From NCBI RefSeq assembly GCF_004340465.1, contig NZ_SLVV01000006.1:372001-436000 (forward strand): a stretch of 64,000 nucleotides of DNA, in the 5' to 3' direction. Below the pieces are notes generated by a model. It was given only the letters and a program-made list of their open reading frames with translations, did not search any database and was not told the DNA's origin. This document shows positions 8,067 to 20,200 of the stretch, in pieces (position 1 is the stretch's first letter; every line of letters begins with the position of its first letter). Origin of the DNA: Mesobacillus foraminis (GTDB lineage: Bacteria; Bacillota; Bacilli; Bacillales; Cytobacillaceae). Made by a program: the position numbers and the translations under genes.

Positions 8067-8729
8067 CCTTGTCCTCCTTGTATCGGTTTTTTGGTTTTGA
8101 ACCATGTTCTTATGTATGAAACTATTTCACATAAAATGCATCTTTCATTCAAAATGGACGATTTTGTGTGTTCGTCCTGCTGACAAACGATGGAGACAAG
8201 GAACATTGTTGGATAATAAAGTTTCAAGAAAAGTATTTTGATTCCGAGAGATAGTAAGATAGGGTTTTTTACCCGGAGATTTGTAAACGTATTCAAAAAA
8301 ATGATTCTTTTTTACTAGTTTTTGAGGGTGTCTTTTGTTATAGGGTCATTAGTCTTGAGTGGAACATTAAGAATTCGTATAGGAAAATTATAGCAAAATA
8401 TAGATTTGAATCCTGATCCGGATTTATTATAAAGTAATATTTCCTATTATATACGCTTTTTTAATCGAATTTAGAGGTTCAATCGGGTGGGAATTATATA
8501 CATATAATGTACCTGTCTAAAAGGAGGAAAATCTTATCAGTTTATTTGCGGGATAATAGTCCCCTTCTAAGTGAGAATCCGCGACTAAATGCTTATTAAA
8601 TGGAAATATTGGTGGTGCTTTGTCGAAATCTTAATAGCGAACACGTGCGGATGTTTATGTTAAGGTGTTAATTGTGTGGAAATAGAGGAAAAATTTTCAT
8701 ATGAAATTATTGGTAAAGGAGGAAGCAAG
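8067..8729. other. Upstream region of the depsipeptide cluster
   Basis: No gene is seen in these 660 bp. The left part carries the promoter side of the HPr-like gene. A possible sigma-A promoter is TTGAAT (8406-8411), 16 bp, TATAAA (8428-8433). A strong AAAAGGAGG ribosome binding site near 8520 is not followed by a usable start codon. A consensus Spo0A box lies at 8619-8627. Confidence 0.5.
8619..8627 (+). promoter_or_regulatory. Spo0A box upstream of the ABC/NRPS operon
   Basis: TTTGTCGAA matches the Spo0A box consensus at every position. It lies 102 bp before the TTG start of the first cluster gene. Spo0A and AbrB are known to control cereulide synthesis in Bacillus cereus, which makes a site here plausible; a single 9-mer can also arise by chance. 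Confidence 0.5.
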
Positions 8730-9620
8730 TTGATTGAGGTAAATAATCTCACGAAGGAATTTTCAAACAAAAAAGGCTTGTTCGATGTGGATTTTAAAGT
8801 GGAAAAAGGACAGATATTTGGGTATCTTGGGCCAAATGGAGCAGGAAAATCGACAACCATCAGGCATTTGCTGGGATATGTTAAACCCCAGAAGGGCCAG
8901 GCAAAAATTAACGGGTTTGACTGCTGGAGCGAATCAGAAAAAATTCACGGGCAACTGGGATATATTCCTGGTGAAATTGCTTTCGTTGAAGGAATGAGTG
9001 CAGTAGATTTTTTGAATTTAATGTCCGGTATGCGAGGTACTAAATCAAATGAAAAACGAAATGAGTTAATAGCAAGATTTGATTTGGACATTAAAACCCC
9101 AGTAAGGAAAATGTCAAAAGGAATGAAGCAAAAGCTTGCTATTATAAGTGCATTTATGCATGATCCTGAAGTGATCATCCTTGATGAGCCTAGTTCTGGA
9201 CTTGATCCGCTTATGCAGCGGGAATTCGTTGATTTGCTTCACGAAGAAAAGAAAAAAGGCAAAACCATCCTAATTTCATCCCATATTTTCAGTGAATTAG
9301 AAGACACGGCAGATATCATTGCGATTATTCGACACGGAAAGCTGATAAAAACTCAGGATGTACATACTTTAAGGGAAGAGATGGCCAAGAATATCTATGA
9401 GGTTGAGTTTCAAAATCAGGAAGATGTTCATAGTCTCATGAATTCGGATCTTGCCATCAGCAATCATGAGGGGAATAAAGCGACTATTTCTGTTGATCGG
9501 GATGTAAATGAAATATTTAAATATTTATCAAGGTATAAGATTAAAAAGTTTGATGTACCAAAACAGCGTCTTGAGGATATTTTCATGAAATATTATAACG
9601 ACAAGGAGGAGCACCTATGA
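8730..9620 (+). CDS. ABC transporter ATP-binding protein (CesC-like exporter component)
   Basis: A 296-aa cytoplasmic ATPase. It has Walker A GPNGAGKST near residues 34-42, the signature MSKGMKQKLAI, Walker B VIILDEPSSGLD and the switch His in ISSHIFSEL, followed by the C-terminal extension common to ABC-2 drug exporters. I chose TTG at 8730 because AAAGGAGG lies seven bases upstream and the family normally begins here (IEVNNLTKEF); the GTG at 8676 lacks a ribosome binding site. The permease gene overlaps its stop by four bases. By position beside the NRPS genes it is the likely counterpart of CesC, exporting or protecting against the peptide product. Confidence 0.9.
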   Translation: MIEVNNLTKEFSNKKGLFDVDFKVEKGQIFGYLGPNGAGKSTTIRHLLGYVKPQKGQAKINGFDCWSESEKIHGQLGYIPGEIAFVEGMSAVDFLNLMSGMRGTKSNEKRNELIARFDLDIKTPVRKMSKGMKQKLAIISAFMHDPEVIILDEPSSGLDPLMQREFVDLLHEEKKKGKTILISSHIFSELEDTADIIAIIRHGKLIKTQDVHTLREEMAKNIYEVEFQNQEDVHSLMNSDLAISNHEGNKATISVDRDVNEIFKYLSRYKIKKFDVPKQRLEDIFMKYYNDKEEHL

Positions 9621-10423
9621 ATCTTGCATTATATAAAGCCATGATGAAAAGTCATAGCAAACTTCTTATTACCTATTCATGCAGCGTTTTTTTATATTTA
9701 TATTTGCTCGTTATGACTTTCCCAATGTTTGCAGAGTCTCAACAGTTGAATGATGTGTTGAAGGGATTGCCTGAGAGTGTTCAAGTTGCTTTTGGCATAC
9801 AGGGGAATTTAAGTAATGTGAATGACTATATGGCCATGAATTTCTATAATTCACTCTATCTTTATATTCTTATGGCGTATGCCATCTTAACTGCTATCCA
9901 GCTGGTCAGCCGGTTTGTCGATCGGGGATCAATGGCTTATCTTCTTTCCTCGCCGGTTTCGCGTGTACAAGTGATTAACACCCAGGCAATGGTGCTGATA
10001 ACAGGTTTGTTCGTTGTCAATCTCTTCACGTATTTTGGCGGGTACTTGGGTGTTCTCTCGTTTACAGATAAAAATGGTTTTGATATGTCGATTTTTACCC
10101 AAATGAATTTGATCGTGATGCTAATTTTCCTGGTTATCAGCGCGTATTCCTTTTTATTCTCCTGTCTCTTTAATGAGGAGAAACTGGCAATGGGGGCGAG
10201 CTTTGGAATCACTATCCTTTTTTACTCTCTGGATTTGGCCAGTAAATTGTCTGAAGAGATTGACTGGTTAAAATATTTTACCATTTTCTCTCTTTACCAG
10301 CCGCAGAAAATTTCACAAGGGGATTATAACGTATTGAGTACTAGTATGATCCTCAGCATTGTAGCAATTGTCCTCTTTATTCTAAGTGCCTCTTTATTTA
10401 AAAGAAGAGATCTAACTTTATAG
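9617..10423 (+). CDS. ABC-2 type permease (CesD-like exporter component)
   Basis: A 268-aa membrane protein with six hydrophobic segments and a large first extracellular loop (residues about 40-75), the usual plan of ABC-2 permeases. Its ATG overlaps the TGA of the ATPase gene (ATGA), so the two are translationally coupled and should form one exporter. It resembles the permeases paired with bacteriocin and peptide antibiotic exporters. The thioesterase gene follows after 67 bp without a terminator, so exporter and biosynthetic genes probably share a transcript. In cereulide clusters the equivalent pair lies downstream of the synthetase. Confidence 0.87.
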   Translation: MNLALYKAMMKSHSKLLITYSCSVFLYLYLLVMTFPMFAESQQLNDVLKGLPESVQVAFGIQGNLSNVNDYMAMNFYNSLYLYILMAYAILTAIQLVSRFVDRGSMAYLLSSPVSRVQVINTQAMVLITGLFVVNLFTYFGGYLGVLSFTDKNGFDMSIFTQMNLIVMLIFLVISAYSFLFSCLFNEEKLAMGASFGITILFYSLDLASKLSEEIDWLKYFTIFSLYQPQKISQGDYNVLSTSMILSIVAIVLFILSASLFKRRDLTL

Positions 10424-10490
10424 GGCTGATTTTTTGAACCCAGCATGAGCAGATGACTTTCCGAACAAGAGAAAAGAAGGAGGGAAAAGG

Positions 10491-11216
10491 ATGAAACTGT
10501 TCTGTATTCCATTTGCAGGTGGTTCCGCAACGGTCTACTCCAAATGGAAAGGGAGGTTAGGGGGCAATATTGACATTGTGCCATTGGAACTTTCGGGCCG
10601 CGGAGACAGATTTGGAGAACCTTTATATAAAGATTTTCAGGCAGCAGTGGATGATCTTTATGACTTTATTCTTAAAAACATGCATGAAGGCCAGCCATAT
10701 GCGATTTTTGGCCACAGCATGGGGGCATTGCTTGCCTATGAATTGTATGTCAAATTAGCTCTAAATAAAAATGCCCTGCCGGTCCATATGTTTTTTTCAG
10801 GCAGGGAAGCCCCGCATATTAACCTGTTTGAAACAAAAAAAATAAAGATCAGTAACCTTCCAGCCAATCAATTTCTGGAGGAGTTAAAGAAATATAACGG
10901 TGTTACAGCAGAGTTTCTGGAAAACCAGGAACTGGTCAATTTATTTTTGCCGATCATCCGATCTGATTTCCATCTTGTAGAAAATTATGTATACAAGCAC
11001 AACCATGTCAAACTCCACTGCCCGATTACAATATTGAATGGCACCGAGGATTATACAACAGAGGCCAATGTGAATGAGTGGAAATCATATACAAATCATC
11101 CATGTGAAATTGTGAATGTTGATGGGGGCCACTTTTTTATTGAAAATCAACTAGACGTTGTATTAGAACAAATTCAATCCACTTTAGAAAAAGCCGAGGT
11201 TAAATCCCTCGTATAG
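10491..11216 (+). CDS. Type II thioesterase (CesT-like)
   Basis: A 241-aa alpha/beta hydrolase of the external thioesterase family that removes wrongly primed or stalled acyl groups from NRPS carrier domains. It begins MKLFCIPFAGGSATVY, has the nucleophile Ser76 in GHSMG, and the remaining triad members are likely Asp187 (NGTEDYT) and His214 (GGHFFI). The start has GGAGGG nine bases upstream. It lies 25 bp before the first synthetase gene and plays the role of CesT in cereulide-type clusters. Confidence 0.93.
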   Translation: MKLFCIPFAGGSATVYSKWKGRLGGNIDIVPLELSGRGDRFGEPLYKDFQAAVDDLYDFILKNMHEGQPYAIFGHSMGALLAYELYVKLALNKNALPVHMFFSGREAPHINLFETKKIKISNLPANQFLEELKKYNGVTAEFLENQELVNLFLPIIRSDFHLVENYVYKHNHVKLHCPITILNGTEDYTTEANVNEWKSYTNHPCEIVNVDGGHFFIENQLDVVLEQIQSTLEKAEVKSLV

Positions 11217-11241
11217 ACCGAAAAGTAAAAGAGGTGTGGAA

Positions 11242-14200
11242 ATGAAAAAGTACAATGATGAGAATTATCAACAGATGATAAAAGAATTGGAAGATACAAT
11301 CAAGACATTGCCTTTCGTAGAAAAAGCGGGGGTGATTCTTGTTGAAGATGAAATCACAATGGCACCTTTACATGTTGATGATATTCTTCCAGAAGAAAAT
11401 TTTAGTACATACGAAGAGATCTCAGTTAAAGGAGGAGAACCAATTCCTGAATCAATAAATGATGTCTGTCAGCATCAGGTAAGGAAACCTGCTGTCTCCT
11501 ACGGGGGAGATCTAGTTATTCAACCCGGCCAGCCTGCTACATTGCAGGAAATTCTGAGGAATGCTGCAAAACAATACGGTGATCATGGAATCACCTACGT
11601 TTATACAGATGGCTCGGAAGGATTTCAAAGTTATAAAGATCTTCTGCAGGAGGCTGAAAAGGTACTTGCCGGCCTTCAGAAACTGGGACTGAAACCTGGT
11701 GACCCTGTCGTTTTTCAATTTAAGGATAATAAAAAGTTCGTAACATCGTTTTGGGCCTGTATTTTGGGCGGGTTTTTACCGACTCCGGTGGCTGTCGCAC
11801 CGATTTATACGGAAATGAATGCAGTCATCAATAAGCTTTATAATTCATGGAAGCTTCTCTCTAAACCGTTGATTTTAACAGAGCTTGACCTTGAAGAAAA
11901 GCTTGGCATGCTTGAAGAGCTTTGGAATGAGCCATCTCTCAGGATCGAAACCTTTCAACGGCTTAGCGAGAGTCCTGCAAATCATGACTGGTTTGAAGCA
12001 ACAGATGAGAGCTTCGTGTTAAATCTATTGACTTCCGGCAGTACAGGGATACCGAAATGTGTTCAACACCGTAATAAGTCAATTATTTGGAGAACGATCG
12101 CTACTTCTGTTAAAAATAGGTTCAATCATGAAGATATTTCTTTGAACTGGATGCCTCTGGATCATGTCGGTGGAATCGTTATGTTCCATGTAAGAGACGT
12201 TTATTTAGGCTGCAATCAGATACTTGGTCATATAGACCATATTATTCAAAAGCCCCTTACCTGGCTGGATTGGATTGATCGGTACCGAGCTACGATTACC
12301 TGGGCGCCTAACTTTGCCTTCTCCATGCTGAATGATGCGATAGCAGAAGCCGGAGAGAAATCATGGGATCTGTCTTCAATGAACTATCTATTAAATGGCG
12401 GAGAGGCGGTTGTGGCAAAGGTTGCTCAACAGTTTCTCACTCTGTTGGAGCCATTTCATCTCCCGGGCAATGCGATTGTCCCAGCCTATGGAATGTCAGA
12501 GACTTCATCTGGAATCGTTGAGTCAAAGAACCTCTCCAGGGATTCAATCTCTGGACTAAATATGATCGATAAGCGTTCTTTAAGTGGAGTTGTCAGGCGC
12601 GTATCCGGTGATGATGTGAATCAAGTTGTATTTACAGAATCTGGCGAACCGCTTCCTGGAGTACGTTTAAGAATTACAGATCGTGATAACCAGATCCTTA
12701 ATGAAGGGATCATTGGCAGATTACAAGTAAAAAGTCCGAGTGTCATGAATGGCTACTACAAGAATGAGGAAGCAAATAAAGAAGTTTTTACAGAGGATGG
12801 CTGGTTTGATACAGGTGATCTAGGGTTTTTAATGGCTGGAAGATTAACCGTCACTGGCCGTGCCAAAGATGTCATCATCATGAACGGAAACAACTACTAC
12901 AATTATGATATTGAAGCTGTGGTAGAGGAAATTGAAGGCATTGAAGTTACATTTGCTGCAGCCTGTGCGATTCCAGATGAACAAGGAGTTGATCAGTTAG
13001 CTATATTCTTTGTGCCCGATCGCCACCACGCAAAGAATATAATGCCCCTTATTCAAACGATAAAACAAGCATTGAGCAGAAAGTTTGGTTTGAATCCCAA
13101 AATTATTATCCCACTTTCGAAAGAAATATTTCCAAAAACAAATAGTGGGAAGATCCAAAGAAATGACCTTATTCAAAGGTATAAAGCAAAGGAATATCAA
13201 GCAATTACCAGGGAAATCGATCTCCTGTTGGAAAACGATTATACATTCCCTGATTGGATCTATAAAACTGACTGGACCATATGTGATTCTCCACCAATAG
13301 GAAAGGAGAAAATGGTTTTAACTGCGAATACCATCGTATTTACAGAATGGCAAGAAGAACATGAAGAAAATAGGGAACACAAAGCGGTATATGTGAAAAA
13401 GGGAAACCAATTTAGAAGAATTGATGCCCAGCATTATGAAATCAACTCCCATCATCAAGAGGATTACCAAAAACTGCTTGATTCTGTCCTAGAAGACCGT
13501 GAGAAAATTGATCAGATTATACATTTATGGAATATAGAAACGGGTCATAAGGAAATAGGCAATCTTCACGAGCTGAAAGAATCCCAATTCAATTCCAGCT
13601 ACAGTCTGCTGTTTTTAATACAGGCGCTGAACAAGCATGTTCATGACAAGATGGACCTCTATGTAGTTACAAAAAATGCCGTGCCGGTATATGAAAATGA
13701 ACAGATTTCATTTGAAACGTCAACGATCACGGGATTTATCAAAACGATTCCTCATGAGTTGCCCCATATTACTTGTAAACAAATTGATTTAAACGAAGAG
13801 GATAAAGAGTATGTTTACAACTATTTAAAACAAGAAGCCAGCATTCGCGACCAACACAGTGTTTTAGCCTATCGAAACAAACAGCGTATGATTCCGGCGA
13901 TAAAAAAAGTTGATCTCCTTTCTGGAAGGAATCGTACCACTCCTTTGAAGACCCATGGATTTTATCTGGTTACCGGAGGACTGGGCGGTATCGGGAAAAT
14001 TGTGTGTGAACATCTTCTCAAGAGGTACCAGGCGAATATTCTAATCATTGGAAGAACACCATTGTGTACAGGAAACGGCAAGGAACAGTCACAAAAAACA
14101 AAAATCTTTGAAGACTTAAAAAAGCAGGAGAGCTTTGGAGGACAGGTTTTTTACGAAACTGCCGACCTGACAGATAATGACCATTTAAGTAAACTGATAA

Positions 14201-17200
14201 CCGATTATGAGGGGTCATTGGATAAGGAATTGGATGGAGTCATCCATTTGGCGGGGATTATCCAGGAATGTCTTTTACTGGATCAAACACATGAGCTGCT
14301 GGAAGAAATGTACGAAGCCAAAGTATATGGAACATGGGTATTGCACCAGATTCTTAAGGAGAAGAAAGAAGCTGTTTTTATCTCAACTTCATCAGCAAGA
14401 ACGATCACATCGGGGATGACAGTGGGTGCTTATTGCTCGGCAAATCAATTTAATGAGACTTTTGCCATATATCAGAATCAGTTCCCTTATTTAAACGCTT
14501 ATTGCTTCTCCTGGAGCCTATGGGATGACTTAGGGATGGGAAAAGGATTAATGATCAAGGAAGTGCTGCAACATAGAGGCTATACTCCGATTGAGGAACG
14601 GAAGGGCCTTTACTCCTTTTTAGCGGGTCTTAAACTCGGTGAGCCTACTCTTTATGTTGGCCTGAACGGGGCTAAAAAAGAGATTCAAGAACTAAGCCAA
14701 TCGAATATCGAGCCAAACTATAAATGGAAAGTATACCTTCAAATGGACCTTGAACAAGATCAGCTAGAACAAACCTTAAAAGCCTGTAGGGAAACTGCTG
14801 CGGCCTCGCTTGATCTATTGGATTTCCCTATCGAGCTGGAGAGAAAGGACGAACTTCCTTTAAATTCTTACGGAGAGGTCGATAAAAAAGCCTTATTGGA
14901 GCTTCATAAGTCTGAAGACATAAGGGATTGTGCACCGAGAAATCAACTTGACCTTGTCCTTGTCGAATGCTGGAAAAGAATATTGGATTCAAAAAAGATA
15001 TCCATACATGACAGCTTTTTTGATCTGGGTGGGAACTCGCTGCAAGCAACACAGCTTCTTTCAGCCATTCAAAATGAGGTTGGAATTAAACTGGAGCTAG
15101 AGGACTTATTTTATAAACCGAAATTATCGGATTTATCAGACCTGATCGATGAATGCATTCAGCTTGAACGAACAAATATTCGCACAAAAATACCCTCCAG
15201 GGAATATGGGGAAATCGTTCCAATGTCTTCTTCGCAAAAACGCCAATGGTTTTTGTATGAATTGGAACCGAATAATCCCTTTTACAATAACACTGTCATT
15301 ATTGATCTAAAAGGTGCTGTTAATGGAGAAAGAATAGAAAAATCCCTTACTAGTATAGTATACCGACATGAAACACTACGAACAACATTTGATGTGATTA
15401 ACGAACAGCCGAGCCAGATCATTCATAAGGAAGCGTCCATCGCTCTCCAGGTAAAAGATTTTCTCATTGAAAGGAAAGAACCTAATGATGAGGTTATTGA
15501 TTCTTTCATAAGAGAAGAGTCCATGAAGCCTTTTGACCTTGTTGAAGGACCAGTTTGCCGTTTTAATTTGTTAAAAATCGATGAGGATGAATGGAAGCTG
15601 ATTGTTACAATTCATCATATTGTTTCAGATGGCTGGTCAATTGGAGTCTTTGTAGACGAATTCTCCAAGCTCTATCATTCACATGGTCATGCATATCAAG
15701 CTACGGGCGTCCTTGAAATTCAGTATGCAGACTACTCACTGTGGCAAGCGGAATGGGTTAAGAGTGAGGATTATCTTAAACAATTATCCTACTGGAGAGA
15801 ACAATTATCAGGCTCGCTGCCAATACTGGATTTACCAACAGATAAACCAAGGCCTGCAATCCAGACCTATAGCGGGAAAATAGAGACTATGATGCTTGAC
15901 AAGAATTTAACCCAAAAAATTAGGCAGTTGGCGAATAAAGAAGAATCAACCATCTACATGGTACTGCTCGCGGGTTTTGCTGCACTTCTAAAACGATATT
16001 CGAATCAGGAAGAAATGATCGTAGGGTCCCTTTTTGCCAACCGAAATCGAGTAGAGGTAGAACCCTTGATTGGATTCTTTACCAATACCTTGCCATTAAA
16101 ATTCAACTGCGAAGGAACATTCCGCAAATTCCTGAGCCAGGTAAAGACAACTGTATTAGAAGCTCAGGCAAACCAGGATGTCCAGTTCGAACAATTGCTG
16201 GATGAAGCCGGGATTGAAAGGGATCCAGGCAGGCACCCACTGTTCCAGACCATGTTTGTGGTACAAAATGCGCCTATCAAACCAGTTTCAACGGATGAGC
16301 TTGAGATGGACGTAAGTATTTATTACAACGAGACATCTAAGTTCGATTTGTCGATGCAAATCTTTGAAATCCAAAATGAACTGAAAGTCATATTGGAATT
16401 TAATACAGACTTATTCGAGGAAGCCACAATAATAAGGTTGTTAGAGCATTATAAAAACATCCTTACAGGAGCGGTTGAATCTTCAGAAAACAGAGTAGAT
16501 GAATATCCAATTGTAACGGAAAAGGAAAGAGGCAGCCTTGCAAACTGGTCGTCGGAAGAGCATGAAAGTGATTTTCTCAGACGAGAAACCATCATTCACC
16601 ATTTTGAGAATTGTGCTGCAACATACCCAGAAAAGTGCGCTTTAGTCTATAAGGGCAAGGAGATGACGTATCGGGAAGTAAATGAGCAGTCAAATAATTT
16701 GGCTCGCTTATTACAGAATCAGGGGATTGAACAAGAAGAAATCATCGGAATTATGTCTGAACGATCTTTTGAGATGGTGATTGGAATTTTGGCTGTACTT
16801 AAAGCTGGCGGAGCCTATATGCCAATTGACCCCAATTTTCCAATAGAAAGAATCAGCTATATGCTTGAAAACAGCCAGGCCAAAAGAGTGATGGCCCAAA
16901 GGAAGTTCAGCCAGCAGATTGCTTCGGATGTTTCCATCATCGACCTTGACGACAGTAAAATATATACAGGTGATGGGGAAAGTCCAGCCATAAACATAAA
17001 TCCAAACCAATTAGCCTATGTTATTTATACTTCAGGCTCTACGGGAAATCCTAAAGGAGTTATGGTTGAACATTCAAGCGTCCTTAATATCATTATTGAT
17101 CTTCAGGAAAAATATCCGTTAGAGGAAAATGATGCTTATCTGTTAAAGACTCCAATCACTTTTGATGTATCAGTTGCTGAATTATTTGGCTGGTTTCACT

Positions 17201-20200
17201 CAGGCGGCAGGCTGGTGATACTTGAACAAGGAGCAGAAAAAGAACCACTGGCCATATTGAATGCCATTGACAACATTACGCATATAAATTTTGTGCCATC
17301 CATGCTGAGTGCTTTTATTAATACGCTCCAGGATCAGGAGATTACTGTATTAAATAAATTGAAATATGTCTTTGTTGCAGGGGAAGCATTGCCTGTTGAA
17401 TTAGTAAAACAGTTTTTCCAGTTAACAGAACGTGTGCAGTTAGAAAATATCTATGGGCCGACGGAATCGACTATTTATGCAACCCATCATTCGCTGAAAA
17501 GAAGCGAAATCCAAACGACAATCCCTATCGGCACTCCAATGAAAAATATTAAAACGTATATTGTTAATCCCAGCAATCAGCTGCAGCCTATCGGGGTGGT
17601 CGGTGAGTTATGCATTGGCGGAGCTGGAATCGCCCGAGGATATTTGAATAATACGGAACTGACAAACGAAAAGTTTGTTGATAATCCATATTCTCCCGGA
17701 GAAAAAATGTACCGTACAGGAGATTTAGCAAGATGGAGTCAAAACGGCACAATAGAGTATTTAGGCCGGATTGACCATCAGGTGAAAATAAGAGGAATAA
17801 GGATTGAACTGGGTGAGATTGAATCGGCCATTAAGCAAAATGAGCTGGTCAAGGATTGTGTAGTATCTGCAATAAGTGATAGCAAGGGCCTAAAACGCCT
17901 TGCAGCCTATATCGTTTTAAGAACGAAGGAAAATATTGATTGGGTCACATACTTGAACGATCTTTTGCCAGAATATATGATTCCCAATTATTTTATGGTC
18001 ATGGACGTTTTACCAACGAATAACAGCGGAAAAATTGACCGGAAGAGCTTGCCGATTCCAAATTTAAGCCTCATCAATGACAGTAACGATTATAGTGAAC
18101 CTGTCGGTGAAATGGAATCGGAGATGGCCTCAATCTGGCAGGATTTATTAGGAGTAAAACAGATTGGAAGAACGGATGATTTCTTTAAGCTGGGCGGTGA
18201 CTCTATCGCTGTCATTCAGATGATCTCCCGGTTGCGCAAACAAGGGTATCAGCTTGAACCCAAGCTTGTATACGTGAATAAAACGATTGCCCAACTATCA
18301 AAGAAAATCGTAAAAACAAAATCGGTTCCCGTTGTTTCTCAAAGTGCCGTTAAAGGTGAGGTGCGGCTGACACCAATTCAAAAATGGTTCTTTGAACAGA
18401 ATTTTTCGGAAACCAATCATTGGAACTTACCTGCGTTAATTTGTTTTAAACAGAGCTATACATTGGAAGTGTTTAAACAGGCCCTCATTGCCATAGTCAA
18501 TCATCATGATGCGCTTAGGCTGACCTTCTCTCAAGATGAAGATCACTGGACACAGACCAATGCAGGAATTGTGGAAGATATACAATTAAATGTCATAGAT
18601 TGTTCGGGCTTAAGTGATTCGGAACAGGAATCAATGATTTTGGAGATCTCATCTAATGCACAAAGGTCACTAAAACTAGAGGAAGGTTTGTTGCTAAAAC
18701 CATTGCTGTTCCAATGCAATGATGGTTCGCAAAAGCTATTTCTTGCTGCCCACCATTTAGTTATGGATGGAGTATCATGGAGGATCATTGGAGAGGATCT
18801 GGAACTGTCATTGAATCATTTAGCACAGGGGAACACACCGGTTCTTCCTAGTAAGACGACATCCTACAAGGAGTGGGCTGAAGCACAGTATCAGTATGCT
18901 GAGTCAGACGAAATAAAAGAAGAATTGACTTATTGGAATTCAATCATTGAGGAACAAAGCCCTTTTCTATCTGAAATTCCTGGCGAATCAGGAACTGAAG
19001 GTGAAGCAGAATCAATAAAGATTGTATTGAGTGAAACGTATACCAACAAAATAATGAGGACAGCAAATTCTGCCTACAATACGGAGATGAATGATTTGCT
19101 TCTTGCGGCTCTGTACCGTGCTGCAAAGATAAGTACTGGCAATCAGTCATTATCACTCATGCTTGAAGGGCATGGGAGAGAAAACATTGTTGAAGGGTTA
19201 GATTTAACAAGGACTGTTGGCTGGTTTACAAGTGCATTTCCACTGGTCATAAAGGGGGCGGCTGATGCTTCAATTGGCGACCAAATCAAGCTTGTTAAAG
19301 AAACGATACGAAGCATTCCTGCGAAAGGCATCGGCTTTGGCATCCTTAACTATTTGCGTAAGCGAAATGAGTTAGAAGGTGGTGCATATAAAGCTCCACA
19401 AATTTTATTCAATTATCTGGGTCAAATGGATTCTAACAGTTCAGAAGGTAAGGTTTTGTTAGCCCATCCGTCCACTGGTGATTTTCATAGCCCTGCAGCA
19501 AAAAGAGCCTATGCTGTCGAGATAAACAGTATGGTGATAGATGGTCGACTGGAAGCTGACATTTCACTGAACCGGGAGTTAACAAACAACCCGAAAATAA
19601 AAACATTCATTGCTGCCTTTGAACAAGAGCTGATCGAAATTGTGGATCACTGTCTAGATCCAGTGAATAAAGGATTTACTGCGTCAGATTTTCCGCTTGT
19701 CGGGTTAGGACAGGAGCTATTGGATCAGCTGCCAAAAACGACCGAAGATGTATACCCATTATCTCCTATGCAACAAGGCATGCTTTACCATGCACTGGCT
19801 GATGATGAAACATCTTCGTACAACGGCAGAATTTTCGTCACATTAGAAGGAAAAATCGATCAGAAGCTGATGAATAGGGCTTGGAAGCATGTGATTGAGA
19901 GGCATCCTATTCTTCGGACTACGTATGCATGGGAAGGCGTGCAGTCTCCAATCCAGATTGTACAGCAAAATGCAGAAGGTCTGGTTGAATTTGCCAGTTA
20001 CAAAGCACACGCGGAAAAAGAAATACTCATACAAGACTTCTTAAAGAAACCTTTCCATTTAAATCAAGAGGCGCCTCTAAGGATTATGATTGTATCCGAT
20101 CAATCGGAGAAGAGCCAATTGATTTGGAATTTCCACCATATTGCTTTGGATGGCTGGAGTGTCTTTATTTTATTGAGCGAGTTATTAGATATATACGATC

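Noticed and set aside
18543-18788. Minus-strand open frames inside the NRPS genes (for example this one)
   Set aside because: They overlap conserved catalytic coding sequence on the plus strand and have no promoters or ribosome binding sites of their own.
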